A DNA stretch of 64,000 bases from Ectothiorhodospira sp. BSL-9 (GCF_001632845.1 NZ_CP011994.1:3234001-3298000); one strand, 5' to 3'; counted from the first letter of the stretch, positions 40,152 to 49,696 are shown. The notes: a model not told the origin generated them from the sequence alone. Made by a program: numbers and translations.

Positions 40152-42305
40152 ATGCCGAAAAAGCCGCAAAAAACCGTCATGGAAGTCCAGGAGGGCGACA
40201 CGATCAGCGGCAGTGATGGGCCTGGCGCTGAACCATCGGACGGTCCCAGATCTTCCCCCTGCATCTCCCTTGAGAACGAACTACTGGAGGCACAGCGCAT
40301 TGCCCAGGTGGGCAGTTGGCTGTCGGATTTCCAGGAGGACGTGATTCGTTGGTCTCCGGAGGTTTACCGGATTTTTGGGCTTTCTCCCGATGCCTGGCAT
40401 GCCACCCACGAGGCCTTCATGTCACTGGTGCACCCCGAGGATCAAGACAGGGTGCAGGCGGCCGTTGATGCCGCGCTCGCGGGGGATGCCTACGATATCG
40501 AGCACCGCATTCTGCGCCCCGACGGGACCATACGCATCGTCCGTGAACGCGGCAAAGTGGAGTTTGATGATGCCGGCCGACCGCTACGAATGATCGGCAC
40601 CGTGCACGATATTACCGATCGCAAATGGCAGGAGGAGGAACTGCGCCGCAGAGAGATGCGGTTTCGCCTCGTTCAACAGGCGGCGCGATTCGGTATCTGG
40701 GAATGGGATTTGGCCGAAGACCGGATCCACTGGGACGCCAACTGCTGGAACATGCTCGGCTATGCGTCCGATACCCCCGGCGCGTTGAGTTACGCCCAGT
40801 GGCGGGCCATGGTGCATCCCGATGACCTGAAGGACGTGGACGAACAGTGGCGTCGTCAGCTGATGGTAAATGATCGTTTCACCATCGAGTTTCGCTACGA
40901 GCGTGCCCATGGCGGCTGGGCATGGGTGCAGGGCCGCGGTCAGGTTATCGAATATGATGATGAAGGCCAGCCCCGGCGATTGATGGGCACCCACGTGGAG
41001 ATCAGCCAGATCAAGCGTGCTGAACAACAAGCCCATCAGGCCCAGCAACGCGCCCAGGCGTATCTGAACACTGCCGGGGTGATCATGCTGACCCTCGGGA
41101 GGAATGGCATCATCGAAATGGCCAATCAGCGCGCCTGCAGCACCCTGAAATGCGATGCGCGGTCCATTATCGGCCTGGACTGGTTTGAGCAGTTTGTGCC
41201 CGAGCGTTATCGCCATGACATGCGGGCACGATTCAACGCCATGATGACGAATCATATCCTGCGGCTTCATGAGTCCAGGATGGATTCCCCCATCCTGACG
41301 CGCACCGGAGAAAAACGCTGGATTCGTTGGACGGCTGTGACCCTGAGGGATGAACGCGGACTCCCCGAGGCGGTCCTCTGCTCGGGAGAGGACATCACGG
41401 AACAGCGTCAGGCCTGGCAGGAGAAGGAGAAGATCGTACAGATCCTGGAAGCGGCGCCGGATATCGTATGCTCCTGTGATGAACAAGGCCGTATTCATTA
41501 CATGAATCGAGCCGGCCTGGCGTTCTGGGATTTGCCGGAGGGTCTCCCGCAGCCTGGTGGGCCAGCGCCCGTTTCCCTGCAGGATTTGCAGCCGGACCGG
41601 GCGATTCAGCGGGTGCTGAAGGAGGGTTTTCCGGCAGCCTTGCAGTCCGGGCATTGGTGCGGCGAGTCGGTCATCATCGATGCCCAGGGAGAAGAAACAC
41701 CCGTTCACCAGACGGTGGTGGCGCATCCGCCGGAAAACGGCGATGCCTTGCGCTTTTCAACCCTGATACGGGACATCAGCCTGCAAAAGCGCTACGAGAG
41801 GGAACTGCATCGGCAAGCCTTCGAGGATACCCTGACAGCCATCCCCAATCGGCGCCATTTCGAAAGCGTGCTGGAAAGGGAACTGCAGCGGGCAGAACGC
41901 TATGGTCACCCGTTCTCCGTCATGCTCCTGGATGTGGATCATTTCAAATCACTCAATGATCGCTTTGGCCACGAAGTGGGCGACGAAGTCTTGTACGCGC
42001 TGGCGCAATGCCTCGACCGATGCCGACGGGCTGCAGATGTGCTCGCCCGCTGGGGTGGAGAGGAGTTCATCGCCCTGTTGCCCGAGACATCGCAGGAACA
42101 GGCTGCTCAGGCGGCAGAGGGCATGCGACGTCGCATTGAGGAAAAGGCCTTCAAGACGGTTGGGCGCGTGACGATCAGTCTCGGTGTTGCCCAATTCTGT
42201 CCTGGCGAGACGATGCGCGATCTCATCAGACGCACCGATCAGGCGCTTTACCAAGCCAAGAGCCAGGGACGAAACCAGGTGGTGAGTTTCACACCGCAGA
42301 TGTGA
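40152..42305 (+). CDS. Multi-PAS diguanylate cyclase
   Basis: The 717-residue soluble protein has four PAS/PAC units (typical pieces are GSWLSDFQEDVIRWSPEVYR, FGIWEWDLAEDRIHWDANCW, VIMLTLGRNGIIEMANQRAC and IVCSCDEQGRIHYMNRAGLA) followed by a GGDEF domain with DTLTAIPNRRHFESVLEREL, LLDVDHFKSLNDRFGHEVGD and active site RWGGEEF. An RAAD motif five residues upstream forms the inhibitory site. No membrane span is seen, so the input is cytoplasmic. The start ATG at 40152 has only a weak ribosome-binding site. Confidence 0.88.
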   Translation: MPKKPQKTVMEVQEGDTISGSDGPGAEPSDGPRSSPCISLENELLEAQRIAQVGSWLSDFQEDVIRWSPEVYRIFGLSPDAWHATHEAFMSLVHPEDQDRVQAAVDAALAGDAYDIEHRILRPDGTIRIVRERGKVEFDDAGRPLRMIGTVHDITDRKWQEEELRRREMRFRLVQQAARFGIWEWDLAEDRIHWDANCWNMLGYASDTPGALSYAQWRAMVHPDDLKDVDEQWRRQLMVNDRFTIEFRYERAHGGWAWVQGRGQVIEYDDEGQPRRLMGTHVEISQIKRAEQQAHQAQQRAQAYLNTAGVIMLTLGRNGIIEMANQRACSTLKCDARSIIGLDWFEQFVPERYRHDMRARFNAMMTNHILRLHESRMDSPILTRTGEKRWIRWTAVTLRDERGLPEAVLCSGEDITEQRQAWQEKEKIVQILEAAPDIVCSCDEQGRIHYMNRAGLAFWDLPEGLPQPGGPAPVSLQDLQPDRAIQRVLKEGFPAALQSGHWCGESVIIDAQGEETPVHQTVVAHPPENGDALRFSTLIRDISLQKRYERELHRQAFEDTLTAIPNRRHFESVLERELQRAERYGHPFSVMLLDVDHFKSLNDRFGHEVGDEVLYALAQCLDRCRRAADVLARWGGEEFIALLPETSQEQAAQAAEGMRRRIEEKAFKTVGRVTISLGVAQFCPGETMRDLIRRTDQALYQAKSQGRNQVVSFTPQM

Positions 42306-42433
42306 CCATCGGATGCCGGTATTGAAGGGAATTTATAGCTGCCTGCCCTTGAATGCCTGTCCAGTCATCCGGGGTCGGAGCATGAAGGTCTCGCGCCCAT
42401 CGCCACCAAAGTACCGACCTTCCGCCCCTGACC

Positions 42434-42627
42434 TACGTACTGGATTACGAGGACCATCACTGATGGCTATGCACAATCCTCCCCATCCCGGTGAATTCAT
42501 CCGCGAGGTCTATCTTGAGCCATTCGGCCTGAGCGCACGACACCTCGCCTCCAAGCTTCAGGTTTCCCCATCTACCGTAGCCCGAGTGCTTCAGGGGCGC
42601 AGCTCTGTCAGCCCCGAGATGGCTGAC
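42434..42627 (+). pseudogene. higBA toxin-antitoxin relic
   Basis: The end of a HigB-like toxin (YVLDYEDHH and stop at 42461-42463) overlaps the ATG at 42463 of a HigA-like antitoxin that begins MAMHNPPHPGEFIREVYLEP and keeps a helix-turn-helix (ARHLASKLQVSPSTVARVLQ). After SVSPEMA, about residue 54, the homology stops and the frame runs into unrelated sequence. Upstream, most of the toxin is gone. Both genes therefore appear broken. Confidence 0.7.
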
Positions 42628-42850
42628 CTCGCGAATCAGTCGGTTGGCCCCGTTCCAATCGCGTTCCATGGAACGACCCTCCTGGGCGGTGACCGGGCTC
42701 GGGGGATTGACACAGCGCCCGGCTGCAAAGCGCCAGCGCACGGTGTTCCTGCAACACACCCTGAATTGGCAAACCACCAAGGCCAGCATAAGTTCGGGCT
42801 TCCATGCCCATGGTGTCTTGCAGATCGACTACAAGGTCGTCACATGCTGA

Positions 42851-43960
42851 TCAGGCGGCGGCCTGGGATTGGTGACTGCGCTGGGCAATGTTGACCAGAT
42901 CTTCCAGTGTGAAGTGCCCTTCTTCCTTGGAGGGCAAGGTGGGTCTCCAATGGGGGGCGTGATTAACGAAGCTCGCCCGATCTCCTTCCAGAAGACCAAT
43001 CAGCACCTCGGCCACGATCTGGCCACCCACCTCGCCCAAGTGCTGGCCGGACTCGCGCATTTCGGCTTCGCGCAGGATGTAGTACCACAACGGTGCGGGT
43101 ACTGGCAGGGGTGTTGGCAGTCCGGACACATGGCCCCAGAGTTCCTCCTGGCTGAGCACATCGGCCCCCATGCAGGCTGCCACCGATTGCCCCGACGGCA
43201 AGGAAAAGGCAGCACCCCGTTTGAGATTGCGGGCGGCGAGTGAGCGTGCCTCATCCGGTATGCCCGGTGGCACCACCGAATCCGGCAGAAATAGCAACGA
43301 CTCATTGAGCCGGGAGTTGATCAGGCGACTGGGCTGAACACCCTGGCCATCTCCCAGAAAACTCGACCAGTCCACCGTGTGTTCCCTGGCAACAGGCACT
43401 CCGCCACGAAGATCGCTGAGTCCCTCGTCTCGCGGCGCATCTGCCTCGGCCGGGAACAGTCGTGCCCCACCTGCGGTAGCGTTGATGCGGTAGCCGGCCC
43501 GTACCTGACTGTGTCCGAAGCGGAAGGCGGCGACGCTAAATTCCACCGGCATGTATGGCTCTTCGGCAAACCAGTAGTAGCGGCGCCCGTGATCCAAGAT
43601 GTCGTCCACCCGCGCCTGACCACAGATACGTGGCAAATAGTCGTGCAGGACAATCCACTGATAATGCCACCGTACGAGTCTCTGGGCCTCCTCGAAATCC
43701 CGGCCTGCCTCCTCGTCAAATACCTGATTGTGGAATTTGGCAAAGGCCAGGTGCAGTTGGGAGACAATGAGATTCTCATCGTTTCGGGGATCGCCAATGA
43801 TGGCGGTGCCACGATGGTTCCTGAGGACATCATGATCGCCCTCGGCCGATGTGAGGAACCGGCCCTCACCATCATAAAGGTAGGGCTGGGCCGCCGGACC
43901 TGCCCCGTAAAGGGAATCCAGTTCCATCATGGGGGTGCGGAAGTTACGCAACGCCTGAGG
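42851..43960 (-). pseudogene. Animal-type heme peroxidase, C-terminal part (interrupted by IS3 element)
   Basis: About 368 residues of an animal heme peroxidase family protein, from LRNFRTPMMELDSLYGAGPA to the stop at 42851. The proximal heme-ligand region is RFGHSQVRAGYRIN, preceded by FAKFHNQVFDE and HYQWIVLHDYLPRI. The matching N-terminal part lies beyond the IS element at 45231-45518, and the joined reading NDPE-ALRNFR is smooth. Bacterial members oxidise halides or phenolics and often have surface or defence roles. The intact protein would be about 464 residues. Confidence 0.85.
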
Positions 43961-44033
43961 ATGAAGTGGACCCCATCCACTGGACCACCTGACAGGGGGG
44001 TTAAGCTCTAACCGGGGTTGTAGCTCTCAGGCG

Positions 44034-44885
44034 TCAGGCCGCCCGAGTCAGAGGTTGGTTGAAGTAAACCTCATCCGGTGTTGCGTCGTCCAGCCCCTGA
44101 TGGGGCCGCTCGGCGTTGTACCAGGTGAAGTACTGCTTCAGATCCTGGCGTAAGTGGACGCCATTATCAAAGGCCTTCAGGTAGACGCACTCGTACTTCA
44201 CGCTGCGCCAGAGCCGCTCCACAAAGATGTTGTCCTGGTAACAGCCCTTACCGTCCATGCTGATCTGGATTTTGTGGTCTTTCAGCACCTGGGTGAACGC
44301 CTTGCTGGTGAACTGGCAGCCTTGGTCCGTGTTGAATATCTCGGGTCGCCCATGGCGTGCCAGAGCCTCCTCAAGGGCATCAATGCAGAAGTCGGTGTCC
44401 AGGGTGTTCGACACACGCCAGGAGAGCACACGACGACTGTGCCAGTCCATGATGGCCACCAGGTACATGAACCCCCGGGCCATCGGGATGAACGTCACAT
44501 CGGTCGCCCAGACCTGGTTGGGACGATCGATCACCAGATCCCGCAGCAGGTAGGGATAGATCTGGTGGCCCTCGCCCGGTCGACTGGTGCGCGGCCTCGG
44601 ATACACGGCGTGCAGGCCCATCTGGCGCATCAGCCGCTGGACTCGCTTGCGGTTTACCGGGTGGCTCAAGCGGTTGAGGTAGGCCCTCATCCGCCGCGAA
44701 CCATAGAACGGCCTTCGCAGGTATTCCTCGTCAATCAGGCGCATCAGCTCCAGGTCGCTATCCTGGGTCGGCTTGGGCCGGTAGTACACCGAAGAACGGC
44801 TGATGTCGAGCAACTGACACTGTCGCCGGACGCTGACATCAACCGCCTGCGGCTCCACCAGGGCCTGTCGCTGGGCCCGGCTCAA
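44034..44885 (-). CDS. IS3-family transposase OrfB (DDE integrase)
   Basis: The 283-residue product has an HTH_21 region (SVYYRPKPTQDSDLELMRLI, then YGSRRMRAYLNRL) and an rve catalytic core with the DDE triad: Asp in WATDVTFIP, Asp in FNTDQGCQFTS and Glu in NIFVERLWRSVKYE, followed by YNAERPHQGLDDATPDE. A TTG at 44885 overlaps the orfA stop, but production as an OrfAB fusion by -1 frameshifting is more likely. All catalytic residues are intact. Confidence 0.92.
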   Translation of the reverse strand: MSRAQRQALVEPQAVDVSVRRQCQLLDISRSSVYYRPKPTQDSDLELMRLIDEEYLRRPFYGSRRMRAYLNRLSHPVNRKRVQRLMRQMGLHAVYPRPRTSRPGEGHQIYPYLLRDLVIDRPNQVWATDVTFIPMARGFMYLVAIMDWHSRRVLSWRVSNTLDTDFCIDALEEALARHGRPEIFNTDQGCQFTSKAFTQVLKDHKIQISMDGKGCYQDNIFVERLWRSVKYECVYLKAFDNGVHLRQDLKQYFTWYNAERPHQGLDDATPDEVYFNQPLTRAA

Positions 44886-45169
44886 CGACCGAGCCTGCGT
44901 GATAAAAAATCGCGTTCCACCGTCAGCTTGCCGATCTCACGGTACAGGGTGTCGATCTCCTCCTGAGTCTTCTGGGCCGCCTTGCCCCCACCCTTGCCCT
45001 CGAAGATCCCCGTCGCCTTGTCCAGCAACTCACGCCGCCACTGACTCACCATGGTCGGATGGATCTCGAAGCGGGCTGCCAGCTCCGAGGTGGTCTGTTC
45101 CCCTTTGAGGGCTTCAAGGGCCACCTTGGCCTTGAAGTCGGCGCTGTATTGCTTGCGTTTCCTGCTCAT
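44882..45169 (-). CDS. IS3-family transposase OrfA
   Basis: The 95-residue protein starts MSRKRKQYSADFKAKVALEA and holds a helix-turn-helix (TSELAARFEIHPTMVSQWRR) and a leucine-zipper-like tail (QEEIDTLYREIGKLTVERDF). It binds the IS ends and inhibits or assists transposition. The ATG at 45169 follows AGGAG. Confidence 0.92.
   Translation of the reverse strand: MSRKRKQYSADFKAKVALEALKGEQTTSELAARFEIHPTMVSQWRRELLDKATGIFEGKGGGKAAQKTQEEIDTLYREIGKLTVERDFLSRRLGR
44903..44909 (-). promoter_or_regulatory. Programmed -1 frameshift heptamer (T TTT TTA)
   Basis: On the coding strand the orfA frame reads GAT TTT TTA TCA, giving the slippery heptamer T TTT TTA about 20 bases before the orfA stop. A -1 slip continues as ATC ACG CAG GCT into the orfB frame without a stop, producing an OrfAB transposase. 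Confidence 0.8.
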
Positions 45170-45230
45170 GATCAGATTCTCCTGTCGGAATGATCAGAGC
45201 TTAACCCCTGGTCCGAATCTTGGGGTCCAC

Positions 45231-45518
45231 CTCAGGATCGTTCTGGGATTCCAGGCTGGAGGTGGGGTCGAAGGTAATGTCGTGATCGACAAACTGACCG
45301 AAGAAGGTGAAGCCGGCGGGGATGCCGGGATTGTCGCCCTCGTCCCCAAGTTCGTCCTTCATGGGGCCATCGGCGGCCCCCAGGGCATGAGGTTGTGCAG
45401 GTTGAGGGAGATGCGACTCCTTGAGGGAGCGCAGGTGCGGAAACATCCGGCCAAAACGACCGGGCCGGCCAAACACGCCCTTTTGAGGACAATGGCCCCG
45501 AAGATATTCACCATGCAT
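45231..45518 (-). pseudogene. Animal-type heme peroxidase, N-terminal part (interrupted by IS3 element)
   Basis: The N-terminal 96 residues run from ATG 45518 (GAGGAG seven bases upstream) to NDPE at the IS junction. The distal heme region TFFGQFVDHDITFDPTSS with His79 is typical of animal-type peroxidases. The proximal His lies on the other side of the IS, so neither fragment can bind heme properly. Confidence 0.82.
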
Positions 45519-46047
45519 GGGTATACTCCTCATGAAACTGCAACGTCATCTCGATAGGACTGTAGTGACCTCCTCTGTGTGTGACTCAAGGGTAATCCCT
45601 ACTCTCTTGCTTGGCTTATAGCCCTTGTGTACAGAATGTCCAGTCCGATCCAATCTGGCGATCGACAGCAAACTCAGGGGCTGTTACCTGGTCCAGTTGC
45701 GAGTACCTCTTTCCAAGCCGGCGACAGGACTCGCCCCATCTCTCTACACGACAGTGCGCGCGGATCGTCTAGGCCGGTGGCGCCAACGGCATGGCAGGTC
45801 ATCAGCGCACCCAACTGGATTGGTCGCGGGGAAGCCGCCTGTCCGGGTCGGTCACCATGACCGAATTCCCATCCTTGAGACGGGCTGAGTACACGATTTC
45901 TCGCCTTTTCTCGGGAGAATAGCCGCACCGGATGCGTAGCCGTGAGCCGGGGCGTATCCGGGGCGCAATCAAGAACCGCCTGACAATGCCGATAACCCCG
46001 AACACGCACAAGGTGCGCCTGACGCGCTCAGTACGGATACCTGAACC
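45519..46047. other. Gene-free region upstream of chemoreceptor
   Basis: I see no supported gene in these 529 bases. Notable is an inverted repeat TCGGTCA-CCA-TGACCGA at about 45849-45865. The chemoreceptor promoter is presumably within the last 150 bases, but no clear hexamers stand out. Confidence 0.4.
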
Positions 46048-47670
46048 ATGCTGTCTTCCCTGACCATCGGCCGCAAGCTGGCGGCCTCCTTCACGATCGT
46101 TCTTTTGATCCTGCTGATGATCGCGCTGGTGGGATGGAATGGCCTGAATCGCATGGGCGACGCCCAGGCGCGTGTGGCGGACACTTACGAGCAGGCCATC
46201 TTCCAGGTGGAAAAGGAGGTGGATCACCTGGTCTGGGTCAACGATCTGGCCAATGTCTTTGTATTGGGTACCGAATTTCAGGGGCAGCTGGACTATACCC
46301 AATGCGACTTCGGGCAGTGGTACTACAGTTTTCGGGACAGCGACGCCTTTGATCAGGCCCCCAGCGATTTCCGGCGTACCTTCAACGCCATCGAGCAACC
46401 CCACCGCGAACTCCACCAGACGGCCATCCGCATCCTGCGAGCCGTGGAAAACGGTGATCGTCAACAGGGACTGGACATCTACCAGGGGCAGACCCTGGGC
46501 CATCTGGAGACACTCCGGGGTTTGCTGGACGACCTGGGTGACGGGCTTACGCGTCAGCGAGGGGTCGTGAATGCTCAGGCGGAGCGTACCGCCGTGGCAT
46601 CCACCACCACCATGAGTGTCGCTGCCCTGGCAGCGTTGGCCCTGGCTGTGCTGTTGGGCTGGCTGTTGACCCGGGCCATCGTTACGCCCCTGAAGAATAC
46701 AACGGCTCATCTGCAGTCCATCGCCGAGGGCGATGGGGATCTGACTCAGCGCCTGCCGGTGCAGGGGCGCGACGAGGTGGCCGACCTGTCCCGAGCCTTC
46801 AACGGGTTCGCCGATCGCGTGCATGGCCTGGTGAAGCAGGTGGTAGGGGCCTCCGCGCAGTTGGCGGCGGCGGCCGAGGAACTGTCTGCCACCAGTGGCG
46901 AGACGCGTCAGCAGGTGCGTAACCAGCAGTCAGAGGTGGAACAGGTGGCCACCGCCATGAACGAGATGGCAACCACGGTCCAGGAAGTGGCCCGCAATGC
47001 CTCGGAGGCGGCCAGCACCACGCGAAGCACCGATGAGCAGTCCAGGGAAGGCACTCAGGAAGTGGAGCGCACCATCGAAACCATCCAGGCACTGGCCCGG
47101 CAGGTGGAAGAGTCCGCCGAGGTCATCGGTACCGTGTCGGCCGACAGCGACGAGATCGGCAAGGTGCTGGATGTGATCCGTGGAATCGCCGAGCAGACCA
47201 ACCTGCTCGCCCTGAACGCCGCCATCGAGGCCGCGCGGGCCGGTGAGCAGGGGCGGGGCTTTGCGGTGGTGGCCGACGAGGTTCGGACCCTGGCCTCCCG
47301 CACTCAGTCCTCCACCAACGAGGTTCAGGAAATGATCGAACGCCTGCAGTCCGGTGCCGCCCGGGCGGTCAAGTCCATGGGCGAAGGGCGCAGCAAGGCG
47401 CGGGCAGGCGTTGAGCAGGCGGCCCGGGCAGGCGAATACCTGCAGGTGATCAGTCGTTCCATTGGGACCATCAACGACATGAACGCCCAGATCGCCAGTG
47501 CCGCCGAGGAACAATCGGCAGTGGCCGAGGAGGTCAACCGTAACGTGGTCAATATCAGCGATGGGGTCGAGCACACTGCCTCGGGCGCCGAACAGATCTC
47601 TGCCGCCAGTGAGGAGTTGGCACGCCTCGCCGCGGATCTGCAAAACCGCGTGGGAAGCTTCAAGGTCTGA
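46048..47670 (+). CDS. Methyl-accepting chemotaxis protein with zinc-box-like periplasmic domain
   Basis: The 540-residue receptor has a first membrane span (residues 12-33), a periplasmic helical domain, a second span (about 192-213), HAMP, and the signalling hairpin with [20 protein letters not shown]. The periplasmic domain has His60, Cys86 in CDFGQW, and His119 and His123 in HRELH, with spacings very like the CZB zinc-binding motif. It may sense zinc or reactive species. No che genes are nearby. Confidence 0.92.
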   Translation: MLSSLTIGRKLAASFTIVLLILLMIALVGWNGLNRMGDAQARVADTYEQAIFQVEKEVDHLVWVNDLANVFVLGTEFQGQLDYTQCDFGQWYYSFRDSDAFDQAPSDFRRTFNAIEQPHRELHQTAIRILRAVENGDRQQGLDIYQGQTLGHLETLRGLLDDLGDGLTRQRGVVNAQAERTAVASTTTMSVAALAALALAVLLGWLLTRAIVTPLKNTTAHLQSIAEGDGDLTQRLPVQGRDEVADLSRAFNGFADRVHGLVKQVVGASAQLAAAAEELSATSGETRQQVRNQQSEVEQVATAMNEMATTVQEVARNASEAASTTRSTDEQSREGTQEVERTIETIQALARQVEESAEVIGTVSADSDEIGKVLDVIRGIAEQTNLLALNAAIEAARAGEQGRGFAVVADEVRTLASRTQSSTNEVQEMIERLQSGAARAVKSMGEGRSKARAGVEQAARAGEYLQVISRSIGTINDMNAQIASAAEEQSAVAEEVNRNVVNISDGVEHTASGAEQISAASEELARLAADLQNRVGSFKV

Positions 47671-47763
47671 TCACGCCTCCCCGATTCAGATTCGTGGCTT
47701 GGGCGTTTCGGTGGAAAGCCGTTCGACCCTGGAGGCAATGCGAATGAATGGCTGGTCGTCGTC

Positions 47764-47937
47764 GTGAAAATCCAGATCACGAAGTACTGGAAACGCGTTC
47801 GCTCCAGTTTCTGGTTCGTGCCGGCGGCCATGGCCGCAACGGCAGTGGGCCCGGCCGTCGTCGGTTTCAACGTGGACGGACCGGGGAAATGTTCAACACG
47901 ACACACTTCAACCTGGATAGTAACAAATCGACATTGA
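47764..47937 (+). pseudogene. DUF2254 membrane protein, N-terminal relic
   Basis: From GTG 47764 the frame reads VKIQITKYWKRVRSSFWFVP and AAMAATAVGPAVVGFNVDGP, resembling the start of DUF2254 membrane proteins (pattern LRSSFWFVPALMALAA). It stops after 57 codons; the remaining several hundred residues of such proteins are missing. It lies just upstream of a YihY-type gene. Confidence 0.5.
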
Positions 47938-47963
47938 CTCCAAAGATAAGTTACTTTCGATCC

Positions 47964-48902
47964 ATGCCTTACGGTATCTACGAAAAACTCCCCGCTCCGG
48001 TGAGGTACTGGCTCAGCATTCTGGCTGCTGCGAACCGGCATTGGCTGGCAAGCCAGGCCTTCATATATGGCGCAGCGCTGGCATTCTTCACCGTTTTCTC
48101 CATCGCACCCATCCTGGTAGTGATTATCACTCTGGTCGGGCTGGTGGTTGGCGAGAGTGCTGTCCGGGGTGAACTCTTCGAGCAGCTCGAGGGGACTCTC
48201 GGTCCGGAGGCTGCAGGCGTGGTGCAGACAGCAGTGATCAATTCGCAGGTCGATCAGAGTGGCATCTGGCCGGCGTTGATTGGGATCGTCGCCACCATCG
48301 TCGGTGCCACCACGGTTTTCGCCCAACTGCAGTTGTCCCTGAATCAGATCTGGGACGTCGCGCCCCGACCTTCCAGGAGCGGCGTCTGGATCTTCGTCAA
48401 GAGCCGGGTGCTGTCGCTGACCATCATTCTGGTCATTGGATTCATCCTGTTGGTCTCGCTCATATTATCAGTGGCTTTGCGTGGCGTCATGGGATTCGCG
48501 GAGGAATGGCTACCCGTTCCTGGTTGGGCGATGGTGGGCATGGAGATATCCCTGTCGTTACTCGTGATCACGTTCCTGTTCGCGGCAATCTTCAGGATCC
48601 TGCCAGACGTGCTGCTGTCCTGGCGAGACGTCCTGCTCGGTGCTTTAATCACTGCAGTGCTGTTCACTGTGGGTCGCTCCCTGATCTCCATCTACCTGGC
48701 CTACACTGCAACTGCATCAACCTATGGCGCTGCCGGCTCTCTGGCGCTGCTCCTGCTCTGGGTGAACTATTCCTCCATAATCCTCCTGTTCGGGGCTGCA
48801 TTTACGCGCGCACACCTTGAAGGCAGAGGCATGCCCATCGTACCCAAGAGCACGGCGATTTGTGTGCGCCGGGAATTGGTCGAAGAAGTGCAAAAAAGCT
48901 GA
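47964..48902 (+). CDS. YihY/BrkB family membrane protein
   Basis: The 312-residue inner-membrane protein has six hydrophobic spans and family motifs: ASQAFIYGAALAFFTVFSIA, FAQLQLSLNQIWDV and YGAAGSLALLLLWVNYSSII, then LFGAAFTRAH. The family was once called ribonuclease BN by mistake; its role is unknown, perhaps transport. ATG at 47964 starts the conserved part; an in-frame ATG at 47889 is possible. Confidence 0.85.
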   Translation: MPYGIYEKLPAPVRYWLSILAAANRHWLASQAFIYGAALAFFTVFSIAPILVVIITLVGLVVGESAVRGELFEQLEGTLGPEAAGVVQTAVINSQVDQSGIWPALIGIVATIVGATTVFAQLQLSLNQIWDVAPRPSRSGVWIFVKSRVLSLTIILVIGFILLVSLILSVALRGVMGFAEEWLPVPGWAMVGMEISLSLLVITFLFAAIFRILPDVLLSWRDVLLGALITAVLFTVGRSLISIYLAYTATASTYGAAGSLALLLLWVNYSSIILLFGAAFTRAHLEGRGMPIVPKSTAICVRRELVEEVQKS

Positions 48903-49096
48903 GTCCATGATCACCAACGGGCGATCCGGGACTATCTGGGTGACCATACCCCAAGGAGAGAATGCTCAGGTCCTGCTGTTTGGTCTGCCTTGATGGCCTC
49001 TTCTGGAGCGCTCCCTGTGCAGGGACTATACTGGCGCCCTCGCATGCCCCCACGGTAGCGGCCACCTTCGTTCCCGCCTTTCCATCGAGTCTTTTG

Positions 49097-49696
49097 ATGC
49101 TCTACTACTTCGACCTGATAGGTGTGGCTGTGTTTGCGGCCAGCGGTGTACTCGCCGCGCGTGACCGGAACCTGGACATCTTCGGGTTAATCATGGTCGC
49201 CACCCTGACAGCCATCGGAGGCGGCACCATCCGCGACCTGCTCCTGGACCGACATCCGATCTTCTGGGTGGTGGATCCGTGGTATCTGGTGGTCATCATC
49301 GCTTCAGCCGTCACCACCATCTTGTACCTGAAATGGCGCCCTCCTCCCGGGACACTTTTCCTCGTGGCCGACACCCTGGGGCTGGCGTTGTTCGCCATAT
49401 CCGGCGCCACGCTAGCCCTGGCCGCCGGGCATTCACCGCTCATCGTCATCATTATGGGGGTGATGACGGGCACCATGGGTGGCATGTTGCGGGACGTCAT
49501 CACCGCTCGCGTCCCCCTGATCCTGCAAAAGGAGATCTACGCCACCGCCGCCTTGTGCGGTGTGGTGGTTTACCTGCTGGCGATGGCCGCTGGCGTCAAC
49601 GACCTCGTGGCCTTCGGTGCAGGTTTTTCCACCGTTGTGGCACTGCGCCTCATCGCGATCCGTTGGGGCATCAACCTGCCGGTAATTCGTGTTTAA
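49097..49696 (+). CDS. Trimeric intracellular cation channel (TRIC) family protein, YadS/YicG type
   Basis: The 199-residue protein has two repeated three-helix halves, each with a glycine-rich turn: FGLIMVATLTAIGGGTIRDL followed by LLDRHPIFWV, and VIIMGVMTGTMGGMLRDVIT. This is the UPF0126/TRIC fold that forms trimeric cation or glycine-related channels. ATG at 49097 starts at the first conserved helix (LYYFDLIGVAVFAASGVLAA). Confidence 0.9.
   Translation: MLYYFDLIGVAVFAASGVLAARDRNLDIFGLIMVATLTAIGGGTIRDLLLDRHPIFWVVDPWYLVVIIASAVTTILYLKWRPPPGTLFLVADTLGLALFAISGATLALAAGHSPLIVIIMGVMTGTMGGMLRDVITARVPLILQKEIYATAALCGVVVYLLAMAAGVNDLVAFGAGFSTVVALRLIAIRWGINLPVIRV

Larger units (their letters stand above)
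43966..45230 (-). mobile_element. IS3-family insertion sequence
   Basis: The element is about 1.27 kb, ends in GTGGACCCCA and TGGGGTCCAC, and has extended imperfect inverted ends sharing GGACCA and GGGGTTAAGCTCT. It contains orfA and orfB with a -1 slippery site. It is inserted in the peroxidase gene. The flanks carry a near-duplicate CCTSAGGAT (43954-43962 and 45231-45239, one mismatch), and four extra bases GAAG lie beside the left end, so the exact left boundary is uncertain. Confidence 0.88.

Noticed and set aside
42644-42850. A 68-codon frame after the higA relic
   Set aside because: It has no recognisable domain and begins within decayed sequence; probably debris.
45625-45888. Short frames upstream of the chemoreceptor
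   Set aside because: No start signal, no family resemblance, and competing frames overlap; likely spacer DNA.
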